This document shows, one piece after another, positions 1 through 11,400 of a DNA stretch of 64,000 bases. The position numbers and the translations under genes were made by a program. Numbering within the stretch: position 1 is the first letter of the stretch; each line of letters begins with the position of its first letter. The notes below the pieces were generated by a model. It searched no databases. It was not told where the DNA came from and saw only the letters and a program-made list of their open reading frames with translations. This DNA comes from an uncultured Clostridia bacterium (GTDB taxonomy: Bacteria > Bacillota > Clostridia > Christensenellales > UBA1242), in the NCBI GenBank assembly GCA_944362545.1, contig CALVTJ010000001.1, positions 1-64,000 on the forward strand, given 5' to 3'.

Positions 1-19
1 GCGATGTCGCAAGGTCAAC

Positions 20-56
20 AAAAAAAATAAAAGCACAGAGTTTGTCTCTGCGCTTT
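20..56 (-). terminator. Rho-independent terminator of tRNA-Asn
   Basis: On the minus strand a hairpin with a CAGAG/CTCTG core, extended by AAAGC/GCTTT with one mismatch, is followed directly by a U-rich run. It lies 3 bp past the tRNA 3' end, so it should end the tRNA transcript. Confidence 0.8.
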
Positions 57-59
57 CTT

Positions 60-134
60 TGGCTCCGGAGAAAGGGTTCGAACCTTCGACCTTGCGGTTA
101 ACAGCCGCCTGCTCCACCGCTGAGCTACTCCGGA
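60..134 (-). tRNA. tRNA-Asn (anticodon GTT)
   Basis: The minus strand folds as a 75-nt tRNA including an encoded 3' CCA. The 7-bp acceptor stem is TCCGGAG/CTCCGGA with discriminator G. The D arm contains AGCTCAGC, the anticodon loop is CTGTTAACC with anticodon GTT (Asn), and the T arm contains GGTTCGAACCC. It has its own consensus promoter upstream and a terminator right behind it, so it appears to be a single-gene transcription unit and not part of the nearby rRNA unit. Confidence 0.96.
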
Positions 135-155
135 ATATCAACGGTTACGAGACAT

Positions 156-184
156 ATTTTAGCAAATTCACATTTATATGTCAA
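156..184 (-). promoter_or_regulatory. Sigma-A promoter for tRNA-Asn
   Basis: Minus strand TTGACA (179-184), 17-nt spacer, TAAAAT (156-161). The -10 box ends about 21 nt before the mature tRNA 5' end, leaving a short leader for RNase P to remove. Confidence 0.85.
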
Positions 185-192
185 CATTTTTT

Positions 193-224
193 GAAAAAAA
201 ATTGAAAATTTCAAAAAATTCAAT
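193..224 (-). terminator. AT-rich terminator of the 211-aa gene
   Basis: ATTGAA/TTCAAT arms (219-224 and 201-206) around a 12-nt loop, followed on the minus strand by a run of eight T. It lies just past the stop codon at 237. The stem has almost no GC, so strength is uncertain. Confidence 0.5.
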
Positions 225-236
225 ATCACAGCACTC

Positions 237-872
237 TTATCTTTCTTTTTGCATTTCAGCAATTCTTTTCTTTTTCAATTCCTCAAATTCTTGACTTGCT
301 TTTTGTCCCTTCACAGCACTTTCCAAATCTGCTCTTTTCAAATTCTCATCAACAATTTCCTTTGTTGTTTGAGATATTGTAAAAAGTCTTTCAAGTTCCA
401 TCTCTTGCCCTTCTTGAAGGCCTTTCATGCGCTTTATCAGTGCATTATTAAAGGTCTTTTTCATCTTATCTACAAAGCCCTCACGCGCGTAAATTTCAGG
501 CGGTATGGCATTTAAATATGAAACAAATCTTTTGCCCGAAAATGCGCACATCGTTTTAGGATTGATTTCTCTTGCCCACAGTTTCAATTCATCACAAATC
601 TTGTCCTCAATATCTTTCCCGACATAAATTTTTGAGCCATTCCCATCTCTTTCCACTTTGTAAAACCAACGCCATTTTGTAGTCACAGAAGTTATGCAGG
701 TTCTTCTCATGTAAAAGACATCCTTTGGCAAATCATATTCACTTGGTATAACACGATAATACCAATCCATAGCATCTGTCCTAAACACTTCTCCATTCTT
801 GATATGCTCAATCACTTCATCAAAGTTATTGCACTTAAAAGTGTTGTAGATTCCGCGATAAATGTCTCTCAT
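237..872 (-). CDS. Hypothetical protein, 211 aa
   Basis: I do not recognise the family. The protein has no signal peptide or membrane segment. Residues 1-130 look globular and are rich in Trp, Tyr and Phe (for example TKWRWFYKVERDG around residue 65). From about residue 150 the chain is highly charged and predicted helical (Lys/Glu-rich, possible coiled coil) up to a KKKRIAEMQKER tail. The ATG at 872 is supported by an AGAGGAAAG ribosome site immediately upstream and by a consensus promoter 25 bp upstream. It is a monocistronic unit between tRNA-Asn and tsaC, with its own terminator. Real coding status is likely because of the clean promoter, ribosome site and terminator; function unknown. 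Confidence 0.75.
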   Translation of the reverse strand: MRDIYRGIYNTFKCNNFDEVIEHIKNGEVFRTDAMDWYYRVIPSEYDLPKDVFYMRRTCITSVTTKWRWFYKVERDGNGSKIYVGKDIEDKICDELKLWAREINPKTMCAFSGKRFVSYLNAIPPEIYAREGFVDKMKKTFNNALIKRMKGLQEGQEMELERLFTISQTTKEIVDENLKRADLESAVKGQKASQEFEELKKKRIAEMQKER

Positions 873-896
873 TCTTTCCTCTCTTTTTCGTTTCCA

Positions 897-925
897 ATTA
901 TAACATTCAACAATTTATATGTCAA
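897..925 (-). promoter_or_regulatory. Sigma-A promoter for the 211-aa gene
   Basis: Minus strand TTGACA (920-925), 17-nt spacer, perfect TATAAT (897-902). The predicted start gives a leader of roughly 18 nt that carries the ribosome site. Confidence 0.88.
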
Positions 926-929
926 TATC

Positions 930-957
930 AAAAAAAAGCGTGTTAAACGCCCTTTTT
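930..957 (-). terminator. Terminator overlapping the tsaC stop
   Basis: Minus strand AAAAAGG-GCGT, 5-nt loop, ACGC followed by eight T. The stem includes the tsaC stop codon (943-945) and uses A-U/G-U pairs at its base. Confidence 0.65.
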
Positions 958-1527
958 AAGCAAATTTTCAATCATTTGAAGAGATATCTCTCCCTCACGC
1001 AAAATGTCAATCTTTCCACTTTCAATCTTTAAAACCGTTGAAGGCTTTTTTGAAGATTTTTCGCCATTCGGTTTGAAAACAAAATCAACTTTATCTCCAA
1101 AATTTTTGACAATTTCATGATAATCTGTCATGCTCACCTGCCCTGATTCATTTACGGAAGTGGTCAACATCGGGCCATTTTGTTGTAAGATGTCAAGTGC
1201 AAGTTTGTTGTTTGGGATTCTCACTCCGATTGTCTCAAAACCGGTGATTTTGCCGATATAATCTCTTGCTCTTAAAATAAGAGTCAACGCACCTGGCATA
1301 AAGTTTTTTATAATCTTTTTTGCCACCTTATCCAAAATGGCAATCTGGTTAATTTGTTCAAGATTTGCACACAGACAAGCAAGTGGTTTATCTTTTGGTC
1401 TGTGCTTTATTTCATATATTTTTTTAATGCTGTTTTCATCAGTAATCTTACATCCGATTCCATAAACAGTGTCGGTTGGAAAGATAATAATTTTCCAAGA
1501 AGAATCTATCTTACATTGCTTTTTCAT
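943..1527 (-). CDS. tsaC: L-threonylcarbamoyladenylate synthase, TsaC/YrdC type
   Basis: Makes threonylcarbamoyl-AMP from threonine, bicarbonate and ATP, the first step of t6A37 modification of ANN-decoding tRNAs (cytoplasmic). The 194-residue length matches the short TsaC form, a YrdC domain without the C-terminal Sua5 extension. Visible motifs are FPTDTVYGIG (16-25), KHRPKDKPL (41-49) and TSVNESG (about 122-128), which corresponds to the usual SAN-x-SG. The start overlaps the end of the upstream 172-aa gene by 17 bp, so the two are probably one operon and translationally coupled. A terminator overlaps the stop codon. The second Sua5 domain is clearly absent. Confidence 0.92.
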   Translation of the reverse strand: MKKQCKIDSSWKIIIFPTDTVYGIGCKITDENSIKKIYEIKHRPKDKPLACLCANLEQINQIAILDKVAKKIIKNFMPGALTLILRARDYIGKITGFETIGVRIPNNKLALDILQQNGPMLTTSVNESGQVSMTDYHEIVKNFGDKVDFVFKPNGEKSSKKPSTVLKIESGKIDILREGEISLQMIENLLKKGV

Positions 1528-2029
1528 TTAATTTTTGAATTCTTCTCCTCTCACCATTCTCATAGATTTTATTATATCTAACAAGACGCTCTTGCATGTC
1601 TTTTAACTGCAATTTCAACGCTTTGTTGCTGATTCGCCCAAAAATATTCTTTTGCGGTTTTATTTTTTGTTCCAATTCTATTTTATAGAATGCCATAACA
1701 TTGTGACAAAAGTCTTTACTGAAAAATTGTGCTGGCAAATGATCAATATATTCCGGTTCTTTTGCAATACAAGAAGCAGCAAGTTTGTTGAATGTTCCCA
1801 AACTAATTTCTCCATCTTTTGACATTTTTGTGTCATATTCCGCTATCAAATAACCACCTGGGCTGAATAGTTTATATTTTTCTCCCTGCTTTCCAATATA
1901 AATACTTGTGCCAATAATCTCTGAAAGTGAATCCATCAATTTTAATTGTCCACAGAGGCAACTCTCGTTTACATAAATTACATTGACTTTTTCAAGTGCA
2001 GTGATAATGTCATAATTCAATTTAATCAT
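1511..2029 (-). CDS. Hypothetical protein, 172 aa, upstream of tsaC
   Basis: Family not recognised. It is a soluble protein with no signal or membrane segments. The N-terminal 90 residues alternate hydrophobic and polar stretches, including a CLCG pair near residue 24 and a FSPGGYLIAEY segment near 55. The C terminus (about 125-172) is strongly basic and predicted helical. The ATG at 2029 follows an AAGAGGTT ribosome site and a consensus promoter. It is the first gene of a two-gene operon with tsaC, overlapping it by 17 bp. The overlap suggests co-regulation with tRNA modification but does not establish function. Confidence 0.75.
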   Translation of the reverse strand: MIKLNYDIITALEKVNVIYVNESCLCGQLKLMDSLSEIIGTSIYIGKQGEKYKLFSPGGYLIAEYDTKMSKDGEISLGTFNKLAASCIAKEPEYIDHLPAQFFSKDFCHNVMAFYKIELEQKIKPQKNIFGRISNKALKLQLKDMQERLVRYNKIYENGERRRIQKLNEKAM

Positions 2030-2048
2030 TATTTTAAACCTCTTAATA

Positions 2049-2077
2049 ATTATATATCAAACTAAAAACTTTGTCAA
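2049..2077 (-). promoter_or_regulatory. Sigma-A promoter for the 172-aa gene and tsaC
   Basis: Minus strand TTGACA (2072-2077), 17-nt spacer, TATAAT (2049-2054). The start codon is about 20 bp past the -10 box. The first spacer bases (AAGTTTTT) match those of the 23S promoter at 5713-5742. Confidence 0.88.
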
Positions 2078-2110
2078 TGTTGAATTCTGTAAACAATTTA
2101 CGGAAAATAG

Positions 2111-2142
2111 GTTTCGCAAAGCGAAACGCACACAGGGTGTGC
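2111..2142. repeat. Two adjacent perfect hairpins downstream of the rRNA unit
   Basis: Arms GTTTCGC/GCGAAAC (2111-2117 and 2121-2127, 3-nt loop) are followed with no gap by GCACAC/GTGTGC (2128-2133 and 2137-2142, 3-nt loop). They have no T run on either strand and lie past the rRNA terminator, so they are not ordinary terminators. They may be a REP-like palindromic unit. Only one copy is seen here. Confidence 0.55.
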
Positions 2143-2180
2143 CAACACTGCCGTTTTTCTGTCTGAGCGATTGTCAATAT

Positions 2181-2214
2181 AAAAGAAAAAACCCACCTCA
2201 TGCGGTAGGTTTTA
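2181..2214 (-). terminator. rRNA unit terminator
   Basis: Minus strand hairpin AAACCTACC/GGTGGGTTT with a 6-nt loop and a T-rich tail, 8 bp past the 5S 3' end. It should end the 23S-5S transcript. Confidence 0.85.
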
Positions 2215-2221
2215 ACATTAA

Positions 2222-2335
2222 CCGGCAGTGTTCTATTTTCCCGGGCCGTCACCAGCCAAGTATTTTAGACGATGAGAAGCTTAACTTCTGTGTTCGGGAT
2301 GAGAACAGGTGGACCTTCTCTCTATCGCCACCGGC
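2222..2335 (-). rRNA. rrf: 5S ribosomal RNA
   Basis: About 114 nt on the minus strand. The internal signatures CCGAACACAGAAGTTAAGC and GGGA/CCC-type helices fit bacterial 5S. The two ends pair as CCGGTGGC with ACTGCCGG. It lies about 210 bp downstream of the 23S gene in the same direction and is followed by a strong terminator. Ends are accurate to a few bases only. Confidence 0.93.
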
Positions 2336-2447
2336 TATGGTATAATAACATTTTCTTCAGATGAAGTCAATGATATTAACATAATATTTTGAATATTGCC
2401 TTTTTATAAAAAAGGAGGATAGGATGTGGCAATATTCAAACAGAGAT

Positions 2448-2476
2448 AAGTTCTCTGACAACTACACACTTAGAAG
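2448..2476 (-). other. 3' arm of the 23S rRNA processing stem
   Basis: This 29-nt stretch in the 23S-5S spacer is the inverted partner of 5633-5661. All three differences between the arms are transitions that give G-U pairs in the RNA, so the stem is fully paired over 29 bp. Such stems are cut by RNase III-type enzymes to release pre-23S. Inner segments of leader and trailer also pair: TGATTAAGC with GCTTAATCA directly at the gene ends. Confidence 0.85.
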
Positions 2477-2546
2477 GAAGCAAAAATGGAAATTTCGAGC
2501 AATTTGATAAAATCAAATTAGCATGGCTCAAATTTCACTAAATCCG

Positions 2547-5486
<2,940 letters not shown>

Positions 5487-5632
5487 TATTGATTATTGGA
5501 TTTCTTAGCATTTTCGCTGTTGCTGTTTCCAGCAACTCTTTACTCGACTTAATTTGAGTATGCAAATATCGTATTACATTGTAAACTAATAAATTTTAAA
5601 AGTTTAAACTCGTAAATAATATTTGACTTTAT

Positions 5633-5661
5633 CTTCTAAATATGTAGTTGTCAAAGAACTT
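5633..5661 (-). other. 23S leader: processing-stem 5' arm with boxA-like element
   Basis: The minus strand reads AAGTTCTTTGACAACTACA here. It pairs with 2448-2476 to enclose the 23S. The core GTTCTTTGACAAC resembles the boxA antitermination element found in rRNA leaders and in 16S-23S spacers of Bacillota (GTTCTTTGAAAAC in Bacillus, from general knowledge). The leader between promoter and 23S is about 225 nt and also has a GTTGCTG/CAGCAAC hairpin around 5518-5535. Confidence 0.7.
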
Positions 5662-5712
5662 TTGTTGACAGTTGACTTTTCATCAACCTTCCTTTGCGGT
5701 GTCAACATGCGT

Positions 5713-5742
5713 ATTCTAACACAATGGCAAAAACTTTGTCAA
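5713..5742 (-). promoter_or_regulatory. Promoter of the 23S-5S unit
   Basis: Minus strand TTGACA (5737-5742), 18-nt spacer, TAGAAT (5713-5718), followed by a roughly 225-nt leader to the 23S. A promoter placed here shows that the 23S is transcribed without an upstream 16S. The remaining stretch from 5743 to 5973 is AT-rich and I see nothing else in it. Confidence 0.8.
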
Positions 5743-5973
5743 CACTTTTTTCAAAAAAAAATTAAAAATTTTCAACTTTTTTTTAAAAAATTTTGGAAGT
5801 ACCGGGCGTCTTGCCGTGTGTTCGCAAAAATAGCCCAAAAACAGCCAAAATTTCTCAAAGAAAATTTTAAAAAAACTTTTGTTTTTTTCTAAAAATGGTC
5901 AAAAATTGAAAAAATTTCTAAAGGTTTTAAACTTTTTAAATCAAAAAAATGATTGTTTGTCATCACTAAGAGA

Positions 5974-6004
5974 ATAAAAAAGTGAAGACTTTCTCATCTT
6001 CACT
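5974..6004 (-). terminator. Terminator of the 108-aa membrane protein gene
   Basis: Minus strand AGTGAAGA/TCTTCACT arms with an 8-nt loop and a T-rich tail, 18 bp after the stop codon. It insulates the rRNA promoter from upstream transcription. Confidence 0.85.
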
Positions 6005-6021
6005 CATTTTTGTCTGCAAAA

Positions 6022-6348
6022 TTAAAAACCGCCCGTGGTAGCAGCAAATGCACCAGCAGCAAAGATTATGACAATCAACAAAATTGCGATTCCATAAACA
6101 ACACCAAACGTTATCCAAAATCCCTTCAAAAAAGTCTGCCTTTCATAACCCTTAAAACAACAATAACCAATAATCAAACCCATAATCCCCAAAAAGAATG
6201 CACAGACAAAGCCTATGCCCGCCTTACTCTCTTGGTATGATGGCTGATTATTTTTGTCCCAACCTGAACTGCTTTGATAATTGTTTTGCGATAACTGTTG
6301 ATTATCTTGCGCCATCTGTTGATTGTTTTGTTTATTATCTTCTTCCAT
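6022..6348 (-). CDS. Small two-helix membrane protein with Gln/Asn-rich N terminus
   Basis: A 108-residue protein. Residues 1-43 are polar and rich in Gln, Asn and Ser (NNQQMAQDNQQLSQNN is a typical segment). Two hydrophobic helices follow at about 44-63 and 76-103, separated by a short basic loop (KGYERQTFLKG). The chain ends in a glycine/alanine tail. The start is taken as ATG at 6348 because AAGGGGG lies 8 nt upstream; an in-frame GTG at 6357 would overlap that ribosome site. The gene is monocistronic. Its promoter carries a run of nine C in the spacer, shared in design with the gene at 42840, another small two-helix protein. Function unknown; expression could be switched by tract-length change. 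Confidence 0.75.
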   Translation of the reverse strand: MEEDNKQNNQQMAQDNQQLSQNNYQSSSGWDKNNQPSYQESKAGIGFVCAFFLGIMGLIIGYCCFKGYERQTFLKGFWITFGVVYGIAILLIVIIFAAGAFAATTGGF

Positions 6349-6383
6349 AATGTTCACCCCCTTTTATCACTAACATCAGTTGA

Positions 6384-6411
6384 ATGATATCACGGGGGGG
6401 GGATTTGTCAA
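6384..6411 (-). promoter_or_regulatory. Promoter with C9 tract in the spacer (possible phase-variable)
   Basis: Minus strand TTGACA (6406-6411), 16-nt spacer AAT-C9-GTGA, extended -10 TGA-TATCAT (TATCAT at 6384-6389). Nine identical bases (6394-6402) fill the middle of the spacer. One added C would give the optimal 17 nt. The leader ends AACATTATG, the same as at the 42840 gene. Confidence 0.7.
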
Positions 6412-6430
6412 CTAAATTTTACAAAAAATG

Positions 6431-6450
6431 AAAAAACACTCGAATGAGTG
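6431..6450 (-). terminator. Terminator of the 231-aa gene
   Basis: CACTC/GAGTG arms with a 4-nt loop, then a run of six T on the minus strand. It lies 195 bp past the stop at 6645. The AT-rich stretch between (6451-6644) shows no gene. Confidence 0.6.
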
Positions 6451-6644
6451 CTCTTTCATAAAACTGTTCAGTCATTGTTCTTCCACACTTGCACATATAT
6501 ACTTAACAAAAACAACTTATTAAAATAAAACCATGCTTATTTTGCTAGTTAGTCAATTTTTTCATTTTATATATTGTATATTATTTTATATAATATATTT
6601 AATATAGTAAACAATGTTTGTGTGTTAATACCTTTATTGTGCAA

Positions 6645-7340
6645 TTATAACGACAAATCTGATTTAGTGATATTAAGTGTTTCTAAATCTTTATCACTGA
6701 TTCTTGCTTCGTCACCCATCATATAGAATACTCCGTCATTGTCAACAACCTTTGCCCTGTTGTAAGCATTTGCCATCTTTCTTGGCGAAAGCAAAGTCTT
6801 TGTATCTTCTCCAAACTTTCCAGCATAAACAAATTCAATCAACTTTTCAGCATTTGGTTTGAAGTTTGCTTCATCTTCCAAAATGGTTCTCTTCCCATAG
6901 TTTTCCATAATTTTCAAAAGTGCAGAAGAAACATTGATATGGTGTTGTTCTCTGTTTATTTTTGGGTCTTTCAAAAGTGCAACCATTTTTGTTGCTTCAT
7001 CACAATAGCCAAAATCAAGTGCCACGCTCAAAAGTTTTTTCATGCTTTCATAAACTGCAGGTTCATAAGTGTTTTCATAGAAATACTCATCAAGCCCTTT
7101 GATTCTTCCAATAACCAAATCATAGGCACATTTCATCTGTTTTACATTGCGAGAAGCATATTGATAATTTTCATTAAAACCCATGCAATTTGAAAATTCT
7201 TTCTCACTGATAAAATTAAATTTTTTCTTGTTGAGTGTTGCGTGTTTAACTATATAATCGGTAAATTCAACTATATAATTTATATAATCTTTTTCCAAGC
7301 CTCTTATAACTTTTGAATCATCTTTTGCTTCAATATTCAT
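6645..7340 (-). CDS. Hypothetical protein, 231 aa
   Basis: Family not recognised. A soluble, mostly helical protein with no signal peptide or membrane segment. Features visible: an N-terminal acidic/basic helix region (KDYINYIVEFTDYIVKHAT near residue 20), a cluster of Cys and Tyr around residues 50-75, and a C-terminal segment containing SPRKMANAYNRAKVV. The start is ATG at 7340, with AAAGGGAG upstream; the open frame extends 19 codons further but that part covers the promoter. It has its own promoter and a distant terminator. Neighbours give no functional clue: a membrane protein upstream, the Gln/Asn-rich membrane protein downstream. Confidence 0.72.
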   Translation of the reverse strand: MNIEAKDDSKVIRGLEKDYINYIVEFTDYIVKHATLNKKKFNFISEKEFSNCMGFNENYQYASRNVKQMKCAYDLVIGRIKGLDEYFYENTYEPAVYESMKKLLSVALDFGYCDEATKMVALLKDPKINREQHHINVSSALLKIMENYGKRTILEDEANFKPNAEKLIEFVYAGKFGEDTKTLLSPRKMANAYNRAKVVDNDGVFYMMGDEARISDKDLETLNITKSDLSL

Positions 7341-7368
7341 AATATTTATCTCCCTTTTTTGCTTTATT

Positions 7369-7397
7369 ATGATAACTCTTCTATAACCCAATGTCAA
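7369..7397 (-). promoter_or_regulatory. Promoter of the 231-aa gene
   Basis: Minus strand TTGACA (7392-7397), 17-nt spacer, TATCAT (7369-7374). It lies inside the longer open frame and so fixes the start at 7340. Confidence 0.8.
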
Positions 7398-7499
7398 TAC
7401 CCATTTTCTTAATTATCAAACCTAAATGGCAACTTTTGTGCATCAAAAAAACATAAAAATGATAAAAAAAATTACACCCCTGTTCAGTTTTTTGAACAT

Positions 7500-8078
7500 T
7501 TAGTGATTGCCTATGTGCTTTTTATCAATAAAACAAAAGTGCTGATTTTTGTTTTTTATCCAACAAGTTTTATCTCTTGCCGGCAGACTCCCTTTGCAAA
7601 AAATCTTGGCTGTTTTTCTCTCACCTGTGACAAGTTCTTCATATTCAATATCATAAAAATTATAGCCTAGGATGTTTAAAAGTGGATTGATGTAAAAAAG
7701 TGAATTATTGATGTAGACAATGCCAATCATCACAAGCACCAAAATATAAACACAATATGCACTGACAAGTGACAAATCAAGCGGAATGGCAAAAAAGACA
7801 AAGAGGGAAAAATATCCCAAAAAATGTTTGTCGGTGATGTTCTCTTTTGAGATAATTTTTACCTGCACCGCACTTTCGGTGTCGAGAGAGACATTCCAAA
7901 CAAGACCAAAAATGCCGATCCCAATCAACAGCAAAAGTGTGCAAAAATTTAAAGTGTTGAGTACATTAAAAGTTAGATTTTGATTGATAATCTCCACAAC
8001 TAGTTTGACAAACACCAAAATATACATCGGCACAAAAGCACTTATGTAAAGTGATAAATCTTTAAAAAAAAGTTTCAT
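7500..8078 (-). CDS. Four-helix membrane protein, 192 aa
   Basis: Four hydrophobic helices are visible at about 8-30, 44-62, 85-104 and 107-127. They are followed by a cytoplasm-like C-terminal domain that starts with a NPLLNILGYNFYDIEYEE segment and continues with basic and Cys/Trp-containing sequence to residue 192. The overall plan (four helices, then NP-x-L-x3-GY-x-FY and a short soluble tail) recalls the KwaA membrane component of the Kiwa defence system, but I cannot confirm homology and no KwaB-like partner is next to it. There is no Shine-Dalgarno; a TACAAT -10 box ends 6 nt before the ATG, suggesting a leaderless mRNA. Family assignment is open. Confidence 0.7.
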   Translation of the reverse strand: MKLFFKDLSLYISAFVPMYILVFVKLVVEIINQNLTFNVLNTLNFCTLLLLIGIGIFGLVWNVSLDTESAVQVKIISKENITDKHFLGYFSLFVFFAIPLDLSLVSAYCVYILVLVMIGIVYINNSLFYINPLLNILGYNFYDIEYEELVTGERKTAKIFCKGSLPARDKTCWIKNKNQHFCFIDKKHIGNH

Positions 8079-8084
8079 AAAATT

Positions 8085-8090
8085 ATTGTA
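8085..8090 (-). promoter_or_regulatory. -10 box for a leaderless start of the 192-aa gene
   Basis: Minus strand TACAAT is followed by AATTTT and the ATG. The same layout (TATAAT-AATTTT-ATG) occurs at 38684. No good -35 box is visible in the AT-rich upstream sequence. Confidence 0.45.
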
Positions 8091-8366
8091 AATAAAATTA
8101 TGAAAAATAATATAAAAATAATAAAATTAAATAAAAATTCTATTTTTTGTGCATTTTTTTAATAAAATATTGATTTTTTTTGATATTTTTATTATTTTTT
8201 TATTTATTTTTCAATTTATTTATATTTTTAAAAACCGACCTTTTGCGTTATTTTACGCACACAAAGCGATTTTCTTCTGTTGATCGGAAACAATAAATTA
8301 AATTGTCCAAAAATTGTGTATTAAATAATATATTATTATTTATAATAAAATATATATCTATTTATT

Positions 8367-8394
8367 TTGAAAAAAATTTGGTTTGTGCTAAAAT
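8367..8394 (+). promoter_or_regulatory. Promoter of the 2864-aa surface protein
   Basis: TTGAAA (8367-8372), 16-nt spacer, extended -10 TGC-TAAAAT (8389-8394). The ribosome site GAGAGG follows before ATG 8419. The rest of the divergent 340-bp intergenic region (8079-8418) is very AT-rich with a small GCGT/ACGC hairpin near 8245-8260; I see no gene or riboswitch in it. Confidence 0.7.
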
Positions 8395-8418
8395 TACTTT
8401 GTAATTGAGAGGTAAGTT

Positions 8419-11400
8419 ATGGAAAAAAGTAATAGATTTATCAAAAGTTTCTTATACATCTTTTTTGCAGTTTGCTTTGCAAGTTTTGGTTTTATGTTTG
8501 CCACCAAACCTTCGGCAAATAAAATCGCTCTTGCAGAAGATGTTTCACAAACGGAGATTGACAATCAAAACATCCCCGATTATTTTTCTGCACAAGAATA
8601 TCTGTTTGATGGCACAGAGTCCACAGAAAACCCAAGCAGTTTGATTGATTCCGACACCTTTTTATATTTTAGCGAAAACAGCACTTCAAACTATCTCACA
8701 CTCTCACTTGCCACAAACGGCAATGAACTTTCCCCTCAAAATGACATCTATAACTTTGTTTATTATCCAGACCTTGAAAACACCTCGGTGTTTTACTTCT
8801 ACAGCATTGACTCTGTCAGCCTTTCCATCAATGGTCAGGACCAAGACATCAACATGGGGGACTATATCTCCTACAGCGGATTTACCTTCCCAAACAATCA
8901 TTCAGCAGCACAACCACAACAATTTAACATGACATTCACACGCCTTCCGGATGGCGGAGCAGAAGCATTGGAAAACAATGAGATTGCCATCACAGATGAG
9001 GATGGCAATGTGATTGAGGGAATTTACTCACTTTCGCTTACATACACCCTCTACACCTGCACTGATGGTGGAACAAATATGCAAGAAACTGCATTTTCTG
9101 ACCAAATTGTCACTGTGAATTACAGCTTTTATGTCGTTGACAGAGCAGAGTACTTCTTCAACAACCGTCCAAACATTGTCTATAATTCATTTGACCACGA
9201 CATTGCACTTTCTGGAACTTCGGACATGCAAAATGCTTTTTATCTTTACAGCAACTATTCCGCAGAAGATAACACAAACAGCATACCATATATTGAATAT
9301 GATTACACCAAGTTTGAACTTAACATTGAGAAAAAGCTTTCAAACACCACATATAACGCACACTTGCAATATGACAAAGATGCTTCATCTCCATCCCCTG
9401 TCTACACAAGCGGCGATGATATTGTTCACACAGAACTTGACACCGAAAGCAAAACCTGCAGAGTTTACTTCACCGATGTTGGAAATTACACACTCTCATT
9501 TGATGCCATCCAAATTGTAGATTTTTCAATAGATGCGGACACTCAGGTGAGAAAATATGCTCTAGATGGCGTGACTTCCATCACAAAAAATGTTTTAGTT
9601 TATATGTATGGTTATCAAGCAAATTACACTGACATGGATAAGCCAACCGATGAAAACAACATCCGCCAAATCAGCGAACTTAAAGAATATGATTTTGAAA
9701 ATGGCAGGTTTGAAAATAGTGCGGACATCACAAGCGAATTTCTTGCTTCAAACGAAAACTACTCACAAACAACCGGAAACACCACTTTCAATATCTCAAA
9801 TGTTTTGAATTACATAAACACAAACAACATCCAACCGGTGCAGACAGACCAAACACCAATTAGACTCACTTCAAATGCCTCACTTGTTCAGTCACAGACA
9901 TTGAGAAGTTATATCTATTCCACAACCCGAGTTTCTTCTGCGTATGAACAGGGCAACTTTGGTTCAATTGTCTCAGGTGAGAATGCTCAACAACTCTATC
10001 GCACCACATTTGAGGGCCGAACAGACAGCACAGCAGGCAAGTATATCTACATCATTGCCTACACATTTGACAACTATTACCTAAATGAAGGCACACTTTC
10101 GGCAAACACAGTTTTCTATCAAGTGTTCTACTTTGAAATTGTCAAAGACTTGCCAAGCATTGCAGTTATGACAACTGAAAGCGGGAAAAATGTTCCATCT
10201 GACACTTTTGTTAATGAAAATGTAAACATTGTCAATACCACACTTGACAATCCTTTCAATCAAGATGTCACCATTCAGATTTACGCCTATGACTATGACT
10301 CAAACACTTACATGAGCGACTTTGGCGGAACAAGTGGAATCTCTTGGAACACTCTTCTTGCAAGCGACAACGAAGAAAACTTTGTCACCCTAGATCGAAG
10401 TGCATTTTACACCGTAAGACTTTACTTCTCAAATCAAGTGACAGCATCAAATCTTCTCATCACATCCAATTCTGGTTATTTTAGAGAACAAACCTTTACC
10501 ATTGATAAAAATCCACTTGAAAACATCACTGCACGTAATGTGACCGAGATAACAAACTCAACAAATTACAGAGTTGTTTCCACACTTTCAACATTCACTA
10601 CAAATCAAAGTGTAGTTTTGTCTTGGAATGAAAAGGCAAGTGGAGCAAGAACATTTGCTTATTACAGATACTTCCCAATTATTGATGGACAGTATTACAG
10701 CAACAGACCAGCGGTTTTGTCAGAAACATTGCGCGTACTTTTGCGTTATTCAACAGAAGATTCTTTCTTACCGGTCAACAATCTGCTTAATATGAGCACG
10801 ACAAACAATAATTGGCTTCCTTATCAAGGCAACACAATCGAATTTGACAGCACAGTTTCAACTGAATATGTTTTGTCAGATGCTGGGCTTTATCTTGTGG
10901 ATGTCTATGATGAAGCAGGAAATCACTCTATTGAAGTGTATATGATTGACACGACAACCCCTTACTTTGCCATTTTCGATGGACAAAGTTATGAATTGAC
11001 AAGTTCTTCTGTTTATGTGACCACGCCTTCAACATTATATTGGGCGAAAAATAAGGCAATTTACATTGTCAACTTCCGCACTTTGAGTTATACGTCTTCA
11101 ATAAATCCAGATAATATTACCGTTGATGATCTGACCTATGATGGCACACATTTCTATGATTTTTATCTGACCTATGATGGCACACCTTGCACAGACATCT
11201 TTTCAGTTATTTATAACAAACTCTACTCAAATGGTTATATGCGCTCACTCAACAATATAAACATCACAATCTCACCAGAAACTGATGGAACATCAAACTT
11301 GTTTAATGGTTATAATGGACTTTATATCACAATTCCAATTAACAGCACATCCTATTATATCGATCGTGAACACGCATCCTACACTGCACAAACAGATGTT

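Noticed and set aside
249..515. 88-codon open frame on the plus strand
   Set aside because: Antisense to the 211-aa gene, which has a full promoter, ribosome site and terminator; no ribosome site on this strand.
5818..5970. Possible leader riboswitch upstream of the 23S unit
   Set aside because: The stretch is upstream of the promoter and has no consistent stem structure; it is simple AT-rich spacer.
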